This document shows positions 1 through 7,905 of a stretch of DNA of 64,000 nt, piece by piece. Where the stretch lies: NCBI RefSeq assembly GCF_000185805.1, contig NC_014926.1:514418-578417 (forward strand), read 5' to 3'. Below the pieces are notes generated by a model. It searched no databases. It was not told the origin of the DNA and was given only the letters and a program-made list of their open reading frames with translations. Origin of the DNA: Thermovibrio ammonificans HB-1. Lineage in GTDB: Bacteria > Aquificota > Aquificia > Desulfurobacteriales > Desulfurobacteriaceae. Positions within the stretch are counted from its first letter, which is position 1; each line of letters begins with the position of its first letter. The position numbers were made by a program, and so were the translations under genes.

Positions 1-360
1 CAGCTCAAGGGCTCCCGGCGAAAGGTAGGCGAGCTCTATCTGATCCTTTACCTGTTGAATTACCGCAGGGCTCACGAGCTTCTCTGCTTCCCTTTCAACC
101 CGCTTCAGGTACTCCCTCATCTCCCTCTCGAGGTCAACCTCCAGACAGAAGAGTCCCGGTAGAACTTCCGTAGGCTCCGCCCCTATCTTCCGCTCAAAGA
201 GGGGAGAGAGGGAGTGGGCAGGGTCGAGGGAGACGAGCAGCGTTTTAAAGCCCTTCCTCGATAGGGCCGCCGCCAGCGCCGCAGAGAGGGTGGACTTCCC
301 CACGCCCCCCTTACCGGACAGGAAAAATGTCTTGAACTCTTTAAGGTTCACCGCACTCAC
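1..360 (-). CDS. ArsA/Get3-like ATPase, N-terminal part (runs off the window)
   Basis: The first 120 residues of a P-loop ATPase are present and the rest lies beyond base 1. Near the N-terminus is the deviant Walker A motif GKGGVGKST, followed by LVSLDPAHSL, the switch-I-like stretch typical of ArsA/Get3/TRC40 ATPases rather than ParA or MinD. The family uses ATP-driven dimer closure to handle a cargo (arsenite, or tail-anchored membrane proteins in eukaryotes); bacterial single-domain members mostly have unknown cargo. The GTG at 360 is preferred because a GGGAGG ribosome site lies about 8 bases upstream; a GTG at 351 is possible. It overlaps the 87-residue gene upstream by 20 bases, so the two are probably translationally coupled at the end of the lipid A operon. 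Confidence 0.8.
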   Translation of the reverse strand, partial: MSAVNLKEFKTFFLSGKGGVGKSTLSAALAAALSRKGFKTLLVSLDPAHSLSPLFERKIGAEPTEVLPGLFCLEVDLEREMREYLKRVEREAEKLVSPAVIQQVKDQIELAYLSPGALEL

Positions 361-604
361 CGAGGGCCCTCCCCAGTATCGTCTCCTTTTCGCTTCTCCT
401 CCAGACCTCAAGCTGTGGGGCAAGGTAGGGCAGAAGCTCTACCGTGTGGTAGAAGAGGGGGTTGGGGATTCCGAGCTCGTGGCTCAGCACTACGCTCAGG
501 AGATCCAGGTTGAGGTAGTGGGCCCTTTTTTCGAGCTTCTCCGTTGCGCCCTCGGCCACGGCGCCTTTGAAGAACAGCTTAACTCCGTTGAGGAACTTTC
601 TCAC
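341..604 (-). CDS. small protein of unknown function, 87 aa
   Basis: I do not recognise this family. The protein starts at a GTG that overlaps the 3' end of lpxL by 26 bases, and its own stop overlaps the start of the ArsA-like ATPase. It has a basic N-terminus and a fairly hydrophobic middle (LNLDLLSVVLSHELGIPNP), but no convincing membrane helix or signal peptide. The overlap at both ends, and a reading frame open exactly between two recognised genes, support it as real. A role linked to the ATPase (partner or regulator) is an inference from position only. Confidence 0.6.
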   Translation of the reverse strand: MRKFLNGVKLFFKGAVAEGATEKLEKRAHYLNLDLLSVVLSHELGIPNPLFYHTVELLPYLAPQLEVWRRSEKETILGRALGECGEP

Positions 605-1451
605 CTTTCCACTCCTTAAACTCGGGGGAGTTTTTCCACCGGCGGTGGAACCAGAACCACTGCTCCGGGTGTTTCCTCACCGCCCTCTCTATGGCTTCGG
701 TGTAGAGCTGTGTGAGCTCCTCTACCGAGCGGTTTTGGGGGTATATGGGCTCGTAAACTTCTATGCGGTACCTCTCCCCTTCTGCAAAGCAGAAGGCCGG
801 TATTACCGGTTTTCCGGTTTTCACCGATATGAGGGCGGCCCCTTTGTTGGTGTAGGTTTTCCTGCCGAGAAACGTTGTGAGCACCCCTTCTTTGACTTTC
901 GGCCGCTGGTCCAGGAGTATCCCTACAAACCGCTTCTTCTTGAGCTCCCTGATAATCTCTATCCCCCTGCCTGTGGGTATCACTTTCACGCCCCACTTCT
1001 GCCTTATGCCGTTTATGAGGCGGTCGACTCTTTTGTTCTTCATGGGCTTTGCCACAACCGAGAGCCTTCCCCCCGAGAGTTTTGAAAAGAGCGCTCCCAT
1101 AAGCTCCCAGTTGCCTATGTGGGCCGTGAGGAGTATTCCCCCTTCCCGGGGCACAACTGAGGGGTCTACCGGGAGGAAGAGCTCTTTTAGCTCCTGGAAG
1201 GTGTAGGTTTTGAGCCGAAGGAAGTCTGCTGCGCAGGCGAGGAAGTTTTTGAAGCTCTCCTTCCCGACCGAGGGGGGAAAGCCTGTGAACTTTAAGTTCT
1301 CCTCGGTTACCCTCTTTACACGGGGAACGTTGTAAAAGAGCTCGCCCAAGCCCCTTGCCGTTTTGAGGGCCAAGCTCCTGGGAAGGGCGTTTACCAACTC
1401 AACCGAGCCTCTCATAAGTAGATATTCCAGAAGGTGCAAGCTCTCCTTCAA
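579..1451 (-). CDS. lpxL: lipid A biosynthesis acyltransferase (LpxL/HtrB family)
   Basis: The gene encodes a 290-residue lysophospholipid acyltransferase of the LpxL/HtrB/LpxM family. It adds a secondary acyl chain to Kdo-lipid A at the inner face of the cytoplasmic membrane. The catalytic H-x4-E motif is visible as HIGNWE near residue 112, and the usual later block with GILLDQRPK follows. Length agrees with the family (about 290-310). The start is TTG with a strong AGGAGG site just upstream. It overlaps the end of lpxK by 53 bases and follows waaA and lpxK, the enzymes that act just before it. Which chain (lauroyl, myristoyl or other) cannot be told. Confidence 0.9.
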   Translation of the reverse strand: MKESLHLLEYLLMRGSVELVNALPRSLALKTARGLGELFYNVPRVKRVTEENLKFTGFPPSVGKESFKNFLACAADFLRLKTYTFQELKELFLPVDPSVVPREGGILLTAHIGNWELMGALFSKLSGGRLSVVAKPMKNKRVDRLINGIRQKWGVKVIPTGRGIEIIRELKKKRFVGILLDQRPKVKEGVLTTFLGRKTYTNKGAALISVKTGKPVIPAFCFAEGERYRIEVYEPIYPQNRSVEELTQLYTEAIERAVRKHPEQWFWFHRRWKNSPEFKEWKGEKVPQRS

Positions 1452-2478
1452 CTTCCTCCTCTGGCGCCTTCTCTACGTTCTTTATGTTTGCCAGAATAAA
1501 CTCCTTAAGGCCGTAAGCGTCAAGCCTTAAAACCGGGGCCTTTACGCCCTTTAGTTTACCTTTAAGCTTTATGAGGTCCTTTTCGGTTGTTACGGGGTTC
1601 CGGAGCCGTGATAGCTCTTTTAAGTCCTCCTCGGTGTAGGTGTGGTGGTCGTTGAAAACCCTCACGCTCCGTATTTTGTAGCCGAGGCTCTGAACCATCT
1701 TGATGAACTGGGACGGGTTGCCTATGCCGCAGAAGAGGTCCACCTCCCCTTCCGGCGGTTGGGTGGGTTTAAACTCCTCGTTTACCCACCCTTTGAAGCT
1801 CTGTTCCGCCAGGAAAACGGGTTTTTTGAAGCTCCTTAAGTAGAGCTCGATGGATTCGACCCTTTTGGGGTTTACCAAGTTGCTCCTTGTTATGACGAAG
1901 GCGTCGGCCCTGTTAAAGCCTCTGAGGGGCTCTCTCAACAGGCCTAAGGGGAGGCAGTGGCCGTCGCCGAAGGGGTTAAAGGGGTCAACTGCAACTATGT
2001 TGAGAGTAGGTTTTACTTTTCTGTGCTGGAAGCCGTCGTCTACAACAACCGACTTTGCCCCCTGTGAAAGGGCAAAGGAGACCCCTTTGAACTTTTTCTT
2101 CGAAACAACGCACCTGTATCCCTTTAAAGCGTAAACCGCCCCTTCGTCTCCGTAGAGCTTCGGGTCTGTGCCCGCCCAGCAGGGTCCTTTCTCCTTTCCC
2201 CTGTAGCCCTTGGCCACTATCACGGGGGAGAAGCCGGCCTCTTCAAGGTAGCCGTAAACCGTTTCAACAAGCGGCGTTTTGCCGCTTCCTCCCGCCGTTA
2301 TGTTCCCTACCGACACAACGGGAACGGGGTACTCCCACGAGCTCAGGATTCCCCAGTCGTAAAGGGCATTCCTTACAGATGCCCCGAGGCAGTAGAGCTT
2401 CGACAGAAGCCACAGCGGCGGGTATAAAAGTGTGTAGGCTCCTTCCCTCCGTATGACTTTCTTCCTTAGCGCGTCCAA
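1399..2478 (-). CDS. lpxK: tetraacyldisaccharide 4'-kinase LpxK
   Basis: LpxK phosphorylates the 4' position of the lipid A disaccharide precursor, giving lipid IVA, at the inner membrane. The sequence has the membrane-associated N-terminus (LLYPPLWLLSKLY), the conserved VVSVGNITAGGSGKTPLVE block containing the P-loop, and VDDGFQHRK with the catalytic Asp pair. I place the start at TTG 2478: AAGGAG lies 5 bases upstream and the conserved part begins right after, giving 359 residues. A longer reading frame to 2526 exists but lies inside waaA. It overlaps waaA by 13 bases and lpxL by 53. Confidence 0.93.
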   Translation of the reverse strand: MDALRKKVIRREGAYTLLYPPLWLLSKLYCLGASVRNALYDWGILSSWEYPVPVVSVGNITAGGSGKTPLVETVYGYLEEAGFSPVIVAKGYRGKEKGPCWAGTDPKLYGDEGAVYALKGYRCVVSKKKFKGVSFALSQGAKSVVVDDGFQHRKVKPTLNIVAVDPFNPFGDGHCLPLGLLREPLRGFNRADAFVITRSNLVNPKRVESIELYLRSFKKPVFLAEQSFKGWVNEEFKPTQPPEGEVDLFCGIGNPSQFIKMVQSLGYKIRSVRVFNDHHTYTEEDLKELSRLRNPVTTEKDLIKLKGKLKGVKAPVLRLDAYGLKEFILANIKNVEKAPEEEVEGELAPSGISTYERLG

Positions 2479-3632
2479 CCTATCTCCTTGAGAATGCGGC
2501 GGCTTACGCCCCTTTCCCTCTCCCACCGGGAGAAGGAGTCTCGGGCTTGTCTCTCTCTAAAATTATGGTCTGTGAGCAGCTCTTTAGCCAGCCGGGTTAG
2601 CTCTTCCGGCGAAACCGTGGGAACGTTCAGCTTCCTGCACACCTCTTTAAATGCCCAGGCGTTTTGGCCCGTAACCGTTGCAACTTTGAGGGCTACCGGT
2701 TCTACCGGGTTGTGCCCCCCCACCTTTGCCGTGAAGCTGCCCCCCACAATAGCAAGGTGGGCGTGGCCGTAGAGGCCTGCCAGCTCCCCCACTGTATCTA
2801 CAAGGTAGAACTCTGCGTTTTGCGGCACTTTAACCGTTTGGCTGCGTTTGACCGTTTTTCCCGGCAGGGTTACGTTCCTCTTAACGTGTCTGGGGGCGAT
2901 AACCGTAAGGAGGTTCTTCACCGTTCCCTTGAGGGCGGCGTGGAGTTTTGCCGCAAGCTCCTCTTCACCCGGGTGGGTGCTTCCCCAGATTACAACGGTT
3001 CTTCCCGGGGCCTCAAAGTGGGGAAGCTCCTTCGGAGGCGTGTAGTCGAGCTTCAAGTCCCCCACAACCGCAACCCTTTTAAAGCCGAGTTGCCTGGCCC
3101 TTTCGGCGTCCTCCTCCCACCTTGCCAGGAAGGTCACCTCCCTAAAGAGGGGTTCAAGGAACCCCTTGAAAGCCTTAAGCCTTTTAAAGGCCCTCTCGGA
3201 GATTTTCCCGCTTACGAAGAAGGTGGGTACCTTCAGCCGGGCCGCCGCCGTAAGGAGCGAGGGCCACACCTCCGACTCGTATATGAGCAGCCCCTTTGGG
3301 GAGGCGCTCTCAAGGAACCTTTTTACAATCGGGTAGAAGTCTAAGGGGAGTACCCTTGAAGGAACGTTGGGATAGAGCTTTTTCACCCTTTCCAGGCCGT
3401 AGTCGGTAAAGGCTGTAACGGCCACTTCCCCCTTTAACGCCTCTACAAGGGGCCTAACGCTCGATGCCTCCCCAACGCTTGCAACGTGGAGCAGGAACTT
3501 TCCCCGGGCCTCTTTAAAGCCGGGGTTGAGCCTGGGAAGCAGGTGAACCTCTCCCCTTTTGGCCGCTTTCGCCTTAATCAGCGGAAATAGCGGAACCGAA
3601 AGGAGGGTTAGAAGGTTGTAGAGCCAGAACAT
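2466..3632 (-). CDS. waaA: 3-deoxy-D-manno-octulosonate (Kdo) transferase WaaA
   Basis: The gene encodes a 388-residue GT30 enzyme that transfers Kdo from CMP-Kdo to lipid IVA, starting the LPS core. An N-terminal hydrophobic anchor (FWLYNLLTLLSVPLFPLI) is followed by a two-domain GT-B fold. Hallmarks are HVASVGEASSVRP, the YESEVWPSL block and GSFTAKVGGHNPVEP near the C-terminus. The ATG at 3632 shares bases with the stop of queE (TGATG), so the genes are coupled; a GTG one codon earlier is an alternative. Whether one or two Kdo residues are added cannot be judged. Confidence 0.95.
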   Translation of the reverse strand: MFWLYNLLTLLSVPLFPLIKAKAAKRGEVHLLPRLNPGFKEARGKFLLHVASVGEASSVRPLVEALKGEVAVTAFTDYGLERVKKLYPNVPSRVLPLDFYPIVKRFLESASPKGLLIYESEVWPSLLTAAARLKVPTFFVSGKISERAFKRLKAFKGFLEPLFREVTFLARWEEDAERARQLGFKRVAVVGDLKLDYTPPKELPHFEAPGRTVVIWGSTHPGEEELAAKLHAALKGTVKNLLTVIAPRHVKRNVTLPGKTVKRSQTVKVPQNAEFYLVDTVGELAGLYGHAHLAIVGGSFTAKVGGHNPVEPVALKVATVTGQNAWAFKEVCRKLNVPTVSPEELTRLAKELLTDHNFRERQARDSFSRWERERGVSRRILKEIGWTR

Positions 3633-4291
3633 CACTTCAGCCCTATCAGTTTGTGAACTTGCGGTATAACCCTGAAGGGGAGCTTTCTGAGCTCTCCGTC
3701 TGAGAGGAGCATCTGGGCAACTCGCTTGCAGGTTTTGCCGTAGTCTTCAAGGGGGGTTTCGAGGGGCTGGAAAACCACCGGGCTCGGCAGTAGCCCCTCT
3801 GACTCCTCTATGAACTCCTTTATTCTCTTGAGGTCTTCGCCGTTGAAGAGGGTGAACTTCAGCTCCACTTCCCGGTAGTGTTTCAGAAAGGCCTTAACGC
3901 TTTCGAAGGGGAAGGGAACTCCCATAGAGGGGGGCTTGGGCGACAGAACGAGCCTTACGTTACGGGGGAGGTCGTCTCTGAAGGTGTGGCCGCAGGTTTC
4001 CACTATGACCTGCTTTACCGGCTTTGCCCTTTTAAGGGCAGTTAGGAGGTGGGGAAGCTCCTCCTCTTCCAGTGGTTCCCCGCCGGTTACTATCACCGTT
4101 TGGAATCCCGCCCTTTCGGCCTCTGCAACGAGCTCCTCAACGCTTTTTCTCTCTCTGCTGCTCCAGGAGTACTTGGTGTCGCAGAACCTACACCCTACCG
4201 AACACTTTCCGGTTCTTATGAAAAAGGCCGGCGTTCCTACGGTAAGCCCTTCTCCTTGAACGGAGACGAAAGTCTCGCATATGGTTATCAC
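3632..4291 (-). CDS. queE: 7-carboxy-7-deazaguanine synthase QueE
   Basis: This radical SAM enzyme converts 6-carboxy-tetrahydropterin to 7-carboxy-7-deazaguanine in queuosine precursor synthesis. The N-terminus reads FVSVQGEGLTVGTPAFFIR, typical of QueE, followed by the cluster motif C-x3-C-x2-C (CSVGCRFC) and the TGGEP motif. I use GTG 4291 (219 aa): GAGGGAGAA precedes it and the family's conserved N-terminus begins at once. The long in-frame extension upstream is rejected because a separate lipoprotein gene fills that space in another frame. The GTGA overlap with that gene couples them. The queH gene for the last queuosine step is also in this window at 43.9 kb. Confidence 0.92.
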   Translation of the reverse strand: MITICETFVSVQGEGLTVGTPAFFIRTGKCSVGCRFCDTKYSWSSRERKSVEELVAEAERAGFQTVIVTGGEPLEEEELPHLLTALKRAKPVKQVIVETCGHTFRDDLPRNVRLVLSPKPPSMGVPFPFESVKAFLKHYREVELKFTLFNGEDLKRIKEFIEESEGLLPSPVVFQPLETPLEDYGKTCKRVAQMLLSDGELRKLPFRVIPQVHKLIGLK

Positions 4292-4446
4292 TTCTCCCTC
4301 TTGACCTCTACAGGAGATTTCACCTTTATGTCGTAGTGTTTGCCCACGTAGTAGCCTCCTGCCGCTCCTGCGCCTGCGGCCACCAGAAGGGGAACGCAGC
4401 CTGTAAGTAGAGTTCCGCACAGGGCGAGCGCCGCCAGCTTGAGCAT
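4288..4446 (-). CDS. small lipoprotein, 52 aa
   Basis: This is a short gene between cobO and queE. It starts at ATG with AGGAGG 5 bases upstream and encodes MLKLAALALCGTLLTGC, a signal peptide ending in the lipobox LTGC with Cys17 as the lipidation site. A glycine/alanine-rich stretch follows (AAGAGAAGGYYVGK), like the glycine-zipper of small outer-membrane lipoproteins, and then a basic tail. The stop TGA overlaps the GTG start of queE in a GTGA arrangement, typical of real genes here. It is predicted to be anchored in the periplasmic leaflet of a membrane; its role is unknown. The good ribosome site, lipobox and coupling make it convincing despite its size. Confidence 0.8.
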   Translation of the reverse strand: MLKLAALALCGTLLTGCVPLLVAAGAGAAGGYYVGKHYDIKVKSPVEVKREK

Positions 4447-4454
4447 GGTTCCTC

Positions 4455-4967
4455 CTAAAAGTCCACTCCTTCCCTTGCCCTCTCCCCTTTGTAGAAGGGG
4501 TGTTTTATAAGTTGGAAGTAGGTGACGTAGTCGGCAACCTCTATCAGCCTTCCCGTTGCGTACCTGCCGGTGAGGACCAGCTCGAGCTTCTCCGGCTTTC
4601 CCTTTACGAACTCTACTACCGCCTCTTCCGGTAGGAGTTTAAGGTGAACCGCAACCACAACTTCGTCGAGGACTAAGAGGTCTGCCTCCCTTGCCTTCTC
4701 TGCGGCGAGCTTCAACCCCCGTTCCGCGTAGGTTTTGTCGGCCGGCGTAGGTTTAAAGTCGTATCCGGGCCTTCCGGTCTGGAAGAACTCAAAGTTGGGA
4801 AGCTCCTTGGCCGCAAACAGCTCTCCCGTTGGTGCTCCCTTTACGAACTGGATAAAGCAGCACTTGAGTCCCCTGCCCACAGCCCTGAGGCACAGCCCCA
4901 AGGCCGCAGACGTCTTTCCCTTGCCGTTGCCCGTGTACAGGTGAACGAGTCCTTTCCTCAGAGCCAC
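4455..4967 (-). CDS. cobO: cob(I)yrinic acid a,c-diamide adenosyltransferase (CobO/BtuR)
   Basis: A 170-residue CobA/CobO/BtuR-type adenosyltransferase that attaches the 5'-deoxyadenosyl group of ATP to reduced corrinoid. The phosphate loop GNGKGKTSAALG lies near residue 14, followed by the family blocks FIQFVKG and LLVLDEVVVAVHLKLLP. Length matches the family (170-200). GTG start, overlapping the 3' end of dxr by 10 bases. It fits with the B12-dependent MetH at 44.6 kb, which needs methylcobalamin from the same corrinoid pool. Confidence 0.93.
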   Translation of the reverse strand: MALRKGLVHLYTGNGKGKTSAALGLCLRAVGRGLKCCFIQFVKGAPTGELFAAKELPNFEFFQTGRPGYDFKPTPADKTYAERGLKLAAEKAREADLLVLDEVVVAVHLKLLPEEAVVEFVKGKPEKLELVLTGRYATGRLIEVADYVTYFQLIKHPFYKGERAREGVDF

Positions 4968-6049
4968 TTTGCCACCTGCCTTGCGAGCTCCCTGGCCCGC
5001 TTGTCTATCTGAACCACCTCCTCAACGGAGGCGGGCTCTTTAAAGTTTGAAGACTCTAAGGTCTTTTCTATCAGGCGGGGAATCTTGGTAAAGGCGATTT
5101 TGCCCTCGAGGAAGAGCTCTACGGCCACCTCGTCGGCGGCGTTCAAGATTATCGGGTAGGGGTAGCCCTCTTCAAGGGCCCTGTAGGCGAGCTTCAGGCA
5201 GGGAAACCTCTCCGTGTCGGGCTCGTAGAACTCCAGTTTCTGCCCTACGAGGTTGAGCTTGAGCTCCTCCCCGAGCGGTAGCCTTTCCGGGAACGAGAGG
5301 GCATAGGCTATCGGCACCCGCATATCGGGCACTCCCAGCTGGGCCTTTACCGACTGGTCGGTAAACCTTACGAGGGAGTGAACAACGCTTTGAGGGTGAA
5401 CCACAACCTTTATCCGCTCCGGAGAGAGTTTAAAGAGCCAGAAGGCCTCTATAACCTCGAGCCCCTTGTTCATAAGGGTTGCAGAGTCTACGGTGACTTT
5501 GGGGCCCATCTTCCAGTTGGGGTGTTTTAGGGCCTCTTGGGGCGTTACCGACTCCAGGTCTTCCCTCTCCCTGAAGGGGCCGCCGGAGGCGGTTAGGATT
5601 ATCTCCTCCACCTCTCTTTGCTTTTCGCCTACTAAGCACTGGAATATTGCCGAGTGCTCGCTGTCTACCGGGATTATCTCCCTTGCCGCTTCGGTAATGA
5701 ACCTGCCGGCGCAGACCAGCGACTCCTTGTTGGCAAGGGCCAGTCTTGCCCCTTTAAGGGCCGCCCAGTAGGTCGGCAGTATTCCGGCGGAGCCGGTTAT
5801 GGCACACACCGCTACGTCGAACTCCACCTCTTCTAAGGCCCTTTTAACGGCCTCAAGCCCCTCTTCCGCTACTAAAACGCTCCTTTCCGGCCCGAACTTT
5901 TCGGTTTGAAGCTGCAGGGCCTCTCTGTTCCTGCCGGCTACGAGCCCAACAACTTTGAACCTGTCGGGGAATTGCTCGATAACCTTTAGGGTGTTGCGCC
6001 CTATTGAGCCGGTAGAGCCGAGGATGAATACCCTCTTACAGTCTCGCAA
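4958..6049 (-). CDS. dxr: 1-deoxy-D-xylulose-5-phosphate reductoisomerase
   Basis: Dxr converts DXP to 2-C-methyl-D-erythritol 4-phosphate using NADPH, the first committed step of the MEP isoprenoid pathway. The Rossmann motif ILGSTGSIGRNTL is at the N-terminus. Active-site blocks ALANKESLVCAG, PVDSEHSAIFQC, LTASGGPF and MNKGLEVIEA follow in order. The 363-residue length is close to the family norm. TTG start with GGAG upstream, overlapping the end of hisS by 14 bases. Two further MEP genes, ispG and ispF, lie elsewhere in this window. Confidence 0.97.
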   Translation of the reverse strand: MRDCKRVFILGSTGSIGRNTLKVIEQFPDRFKVVGLVAGRNREALQLQTEKFGPERSVLVAEEGLEAVKRALEEVEFDVAVCAITGSAGILPTYWAALKGARLALANKESLVCAGRFITEAAREIIPVDSEHSAIFQCLVGEKQREVEEIILTASGGPFREREDLESVTPQEALKHPNWKMGPKVTVDSATLMNKGLEVIEAFWLFKLSPERIKVVVHPQSVVHSLVRFTDQSVKAQLGVPDMRVPIAYALSFPERLPLGEELKLNLVGQKLEFYEPDTERFPCLKLAYRALEEGYPYPIILNAADEVAVELFLEGKIAFTKIPRLIEKTLESSNFKEPASVEEVVQIDKRARELARQVAKWL

Positions 6050-7268
6050 GGAGCTCCTCCGGGGTTTCCACCTTCTCCTGTTTGCCGGTTTCCAGCTCTT
6101 TCAGGGAGAGGAAGTCGTTTTGAAGCTCTTCCTCCCCTATTATTACGGCGAACTTGGCCCTGCACCTGTCGGCAGCCTTCATCTGGGCTTTGAAGCTCCC
6201 TTGCCTGTGGTCTATTTCCGCCTTTACTCCTTTCTCCCGCAGGAACTTAACAAGCTCGAGGCCTTTTCTGTAGCCCTCCTCGCCCCTGGTAACCACGAAC
6301 ACCCCTTCCCGCTTCCGGTCGGGGCTCTCTATGAGGAGCATTATCCGGTCTATTCCCATTGCGAAGCCCAGGGCCGGCGTTTTCGGCCCTCCCAGCTGCT
6401 TTACAAGGTTGTCGTAACGGCCGCCGGCAAGGACCGTGCTCTGGGCTCCGAGTTTATCGCTTTTAAACTCGAAAACGGTTCTGGTGTAGTAGTCCAGCCC
6501 CCTTACAAGTAGTGGGTTCTCCTTAAAGGGAACTTCCATAAGGTTCAGAAGCTCCTTTACCTTCTCGTAGTGCTCTTTACACTCCCTACACAGGTAGTCT
6601 GTGATTTTCGGAGCCTTCTCAACTACGGCTCTGCACTGCTCTTCCTTACAGTCGAGCACCCTCAGGGGGTTCCTTTCAAAGCGGGAGAGACAGTTTTCAC
6701 ACAGCTGCCCCTTGTTCTCCTCTAAGAACTCCAGGAGCTTCCCCCTGTATTCAGGACGGCAGCTGCTACACCCTATAGAGTTGAGCTCCAGCTCGGCCTC
6801 AACTGCCAGGGCTTTCAAGAGGGAGTGGGCAAGGTATATCACTTCTGCGTCTGCCCCGGGCTGCTCCAGGCCGAAAACTTCGCACCCTGCCTGGAAGAAC
6901 TGCCTCCTCCTTCCCGCCTGGGGCCGCTCAAAGCGGAACATCGGCCCTACGTAGAACCACTTTGTAAACGGCTCTTTGGCAAAAACTCCGTGCTCTATGT
7001 ACGCCCTTACCGCCGATGCCGTTCCTTCGGGCCGGAGGGCTATTGTTCTGCCCCCCTTGTCCTCGAACACGTACATCTCCTTCTGGACTATGTCGGTCGT
7101 CTCCCCTACGCTTCTTGTAAAGAGCCTCACGTCTTCAAATATCGGCAGAATAACCTCTTTAAACCCCGCCCTTTTGACCACCTTTTTAAAGGTGTCTACA
7201 ACCTTTTCGAACTTCTCGCTCTCGGGCGGGAGAAGGTCTTCAACACCCCTGATTGCCTTGAACTCCAT
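6036..7268 (-). CDS. hisS: histidyl-tRNA synthetase
   Basis: Class II aminoacyl-tRNA synthetase charging tRNA-His. Motif 1 is near the N-terminus (AIRGVEDLLPPE). Motif 2 is FYVGPMFRFERPQAGRRRQFFQ, the histidine-specific motif LVRGLDYYTRTVFE follows, and motif 3 is ALGFAMGIDRI. A C-terminal anticodon-binding domain ends the protein. I choose ATG 7268 (410 aa): GGAGGT lies 11 bases before it, whereas it is only 2 bases before the in-frame TTG at 7277. A Cys-rich insertion (CSSCRPEY, CENCLSRF, CKEEQC, CREC) between motifs 2 and 3 could hold zinc, as seen in some bacterial HisRS. Confidence 0.96.
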   Translation of the reverse strand: MEFKAIRGVEDLLPPESEKFEKVVDTFKKVVKRAGFKEVILPIFEDVRLFTRSVGETTDIVQKEMYVFEDKGGRTIALRPEGTASAVRAYIEHGVFAKEPFTKWFYVGPMFRFERPQAGRRRQFFQAGCEVFGLEQPGADAEVIYLAHSLLKALAVEAELELNSIGCSSCRPEYRGKLLEFLEENKGQLCENCLSRFERNPLRVLDCKEEQCRAVVEKAPKITDYLCRECKEHYEKVKELLNLMEVPFKENPLLVRGLDYYTRTVFEFKSDKLGAQSTVLAGGRYDNLVKQLGGPKTPALGFAMGIDRIMLLIESPDRKREGVFVVTRGEEGYRKGLELVKFLREKGVKAEIDHRQGSFKAQMKAADRCRAKFAVIIGEEELQNDFLSLKELETGKQEKVETPEELLARL

Positions 7269-7905
7269 AGCTTTCAAATACCTCCACCTCTTCTGTTTGA
7301 CAGTACCTATCTCCGGCGTCGCCCAGGCCGGGAACTATGAACCCTTTGTCGTTTAAGTGGCTATCTACCGCAGCTGTTATAAGGGTTACGTTAAGCCCTT
7401 CAAGGGCTCTGAGCCCTTCCGGTGCGCTTACGGCGCAGCAAAATATTACTCTCTCCTGGGGCACTCCTCTCAGAGAGAGGAGCTCTATAACGGCCCGGGC
7501 GGTTCCGCCCGTTGCCAGCATCGGGTCGAGCACTATGTAGTGGTCGTCTGTAATCGGGATTTTCGCGTAGTATATAAACGGTTTTAGGGTCTCTTCGTTT
7601 CTCTTAACGCCTATGAACCCCAGCCGCGCATTGGGCATCAGCTCCACCGCCGGAGGCAGAAAGCCCAGTCCCGCCCTTAGAACCGGCAGGAAGGTTACCC
7701 GGGAGCTAAAAGTTGCGGCCTCTGCCGCGGCTACGGGCGTTTCTACCTTCACCCTCTTTACCGGCAGGGTGTTGAGGGCTCTCTCTATCAGCAGGAGGCC
7801 GAGTTTGTGGAGGGCCTCTTTAAACGTGCCGGAAGGGGTGTTGCGGTTTCTGAGCTTGAGTAGTAGCTCCTCTTTCAGCGTACCCTGAAGCTCTATCAGC
7901 TTCAC
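7240..7905 (-). CDS. upp: uracil phosphoribosyltransferase
   Basis: Upp salvages uracil to UMP with PRPP. The PRPP-binding loop is IVLDPMLATGGTA, and the uracil-binding C-terminal region is FIVPGLGDAGDRY, both characteristic of Upp rather than PyrR. Length 221 is normal (about 208-215). GTG start in a GTGA overlap with the upstream TPR gene; the 3' end overlaps hisS by 29 bases. It is a cytoplasmic enzyme, with no visible pyrimidine attenuator nearby. Confidence 0.96.
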   Translation of the reverse strand: MKLIELQGTLKEELLLKLRNRNTPSGTFKEALHKLGLLLIERALNTLPVKRVKVETPVAAAEAATFSSRVTFLPVLRAGLGFLPPAVELMPNARLGFIGVKRNEETLKPFIYYAKIPITDDHYIVLDPMLATGGTARAVIELLSLRGVPQERVIFCCAVSAPEGLRALEGLNVTLITAAVDSHLNDKGFIVPGLGDAGDRYCQTEEVEVFESYGVQGNQGC

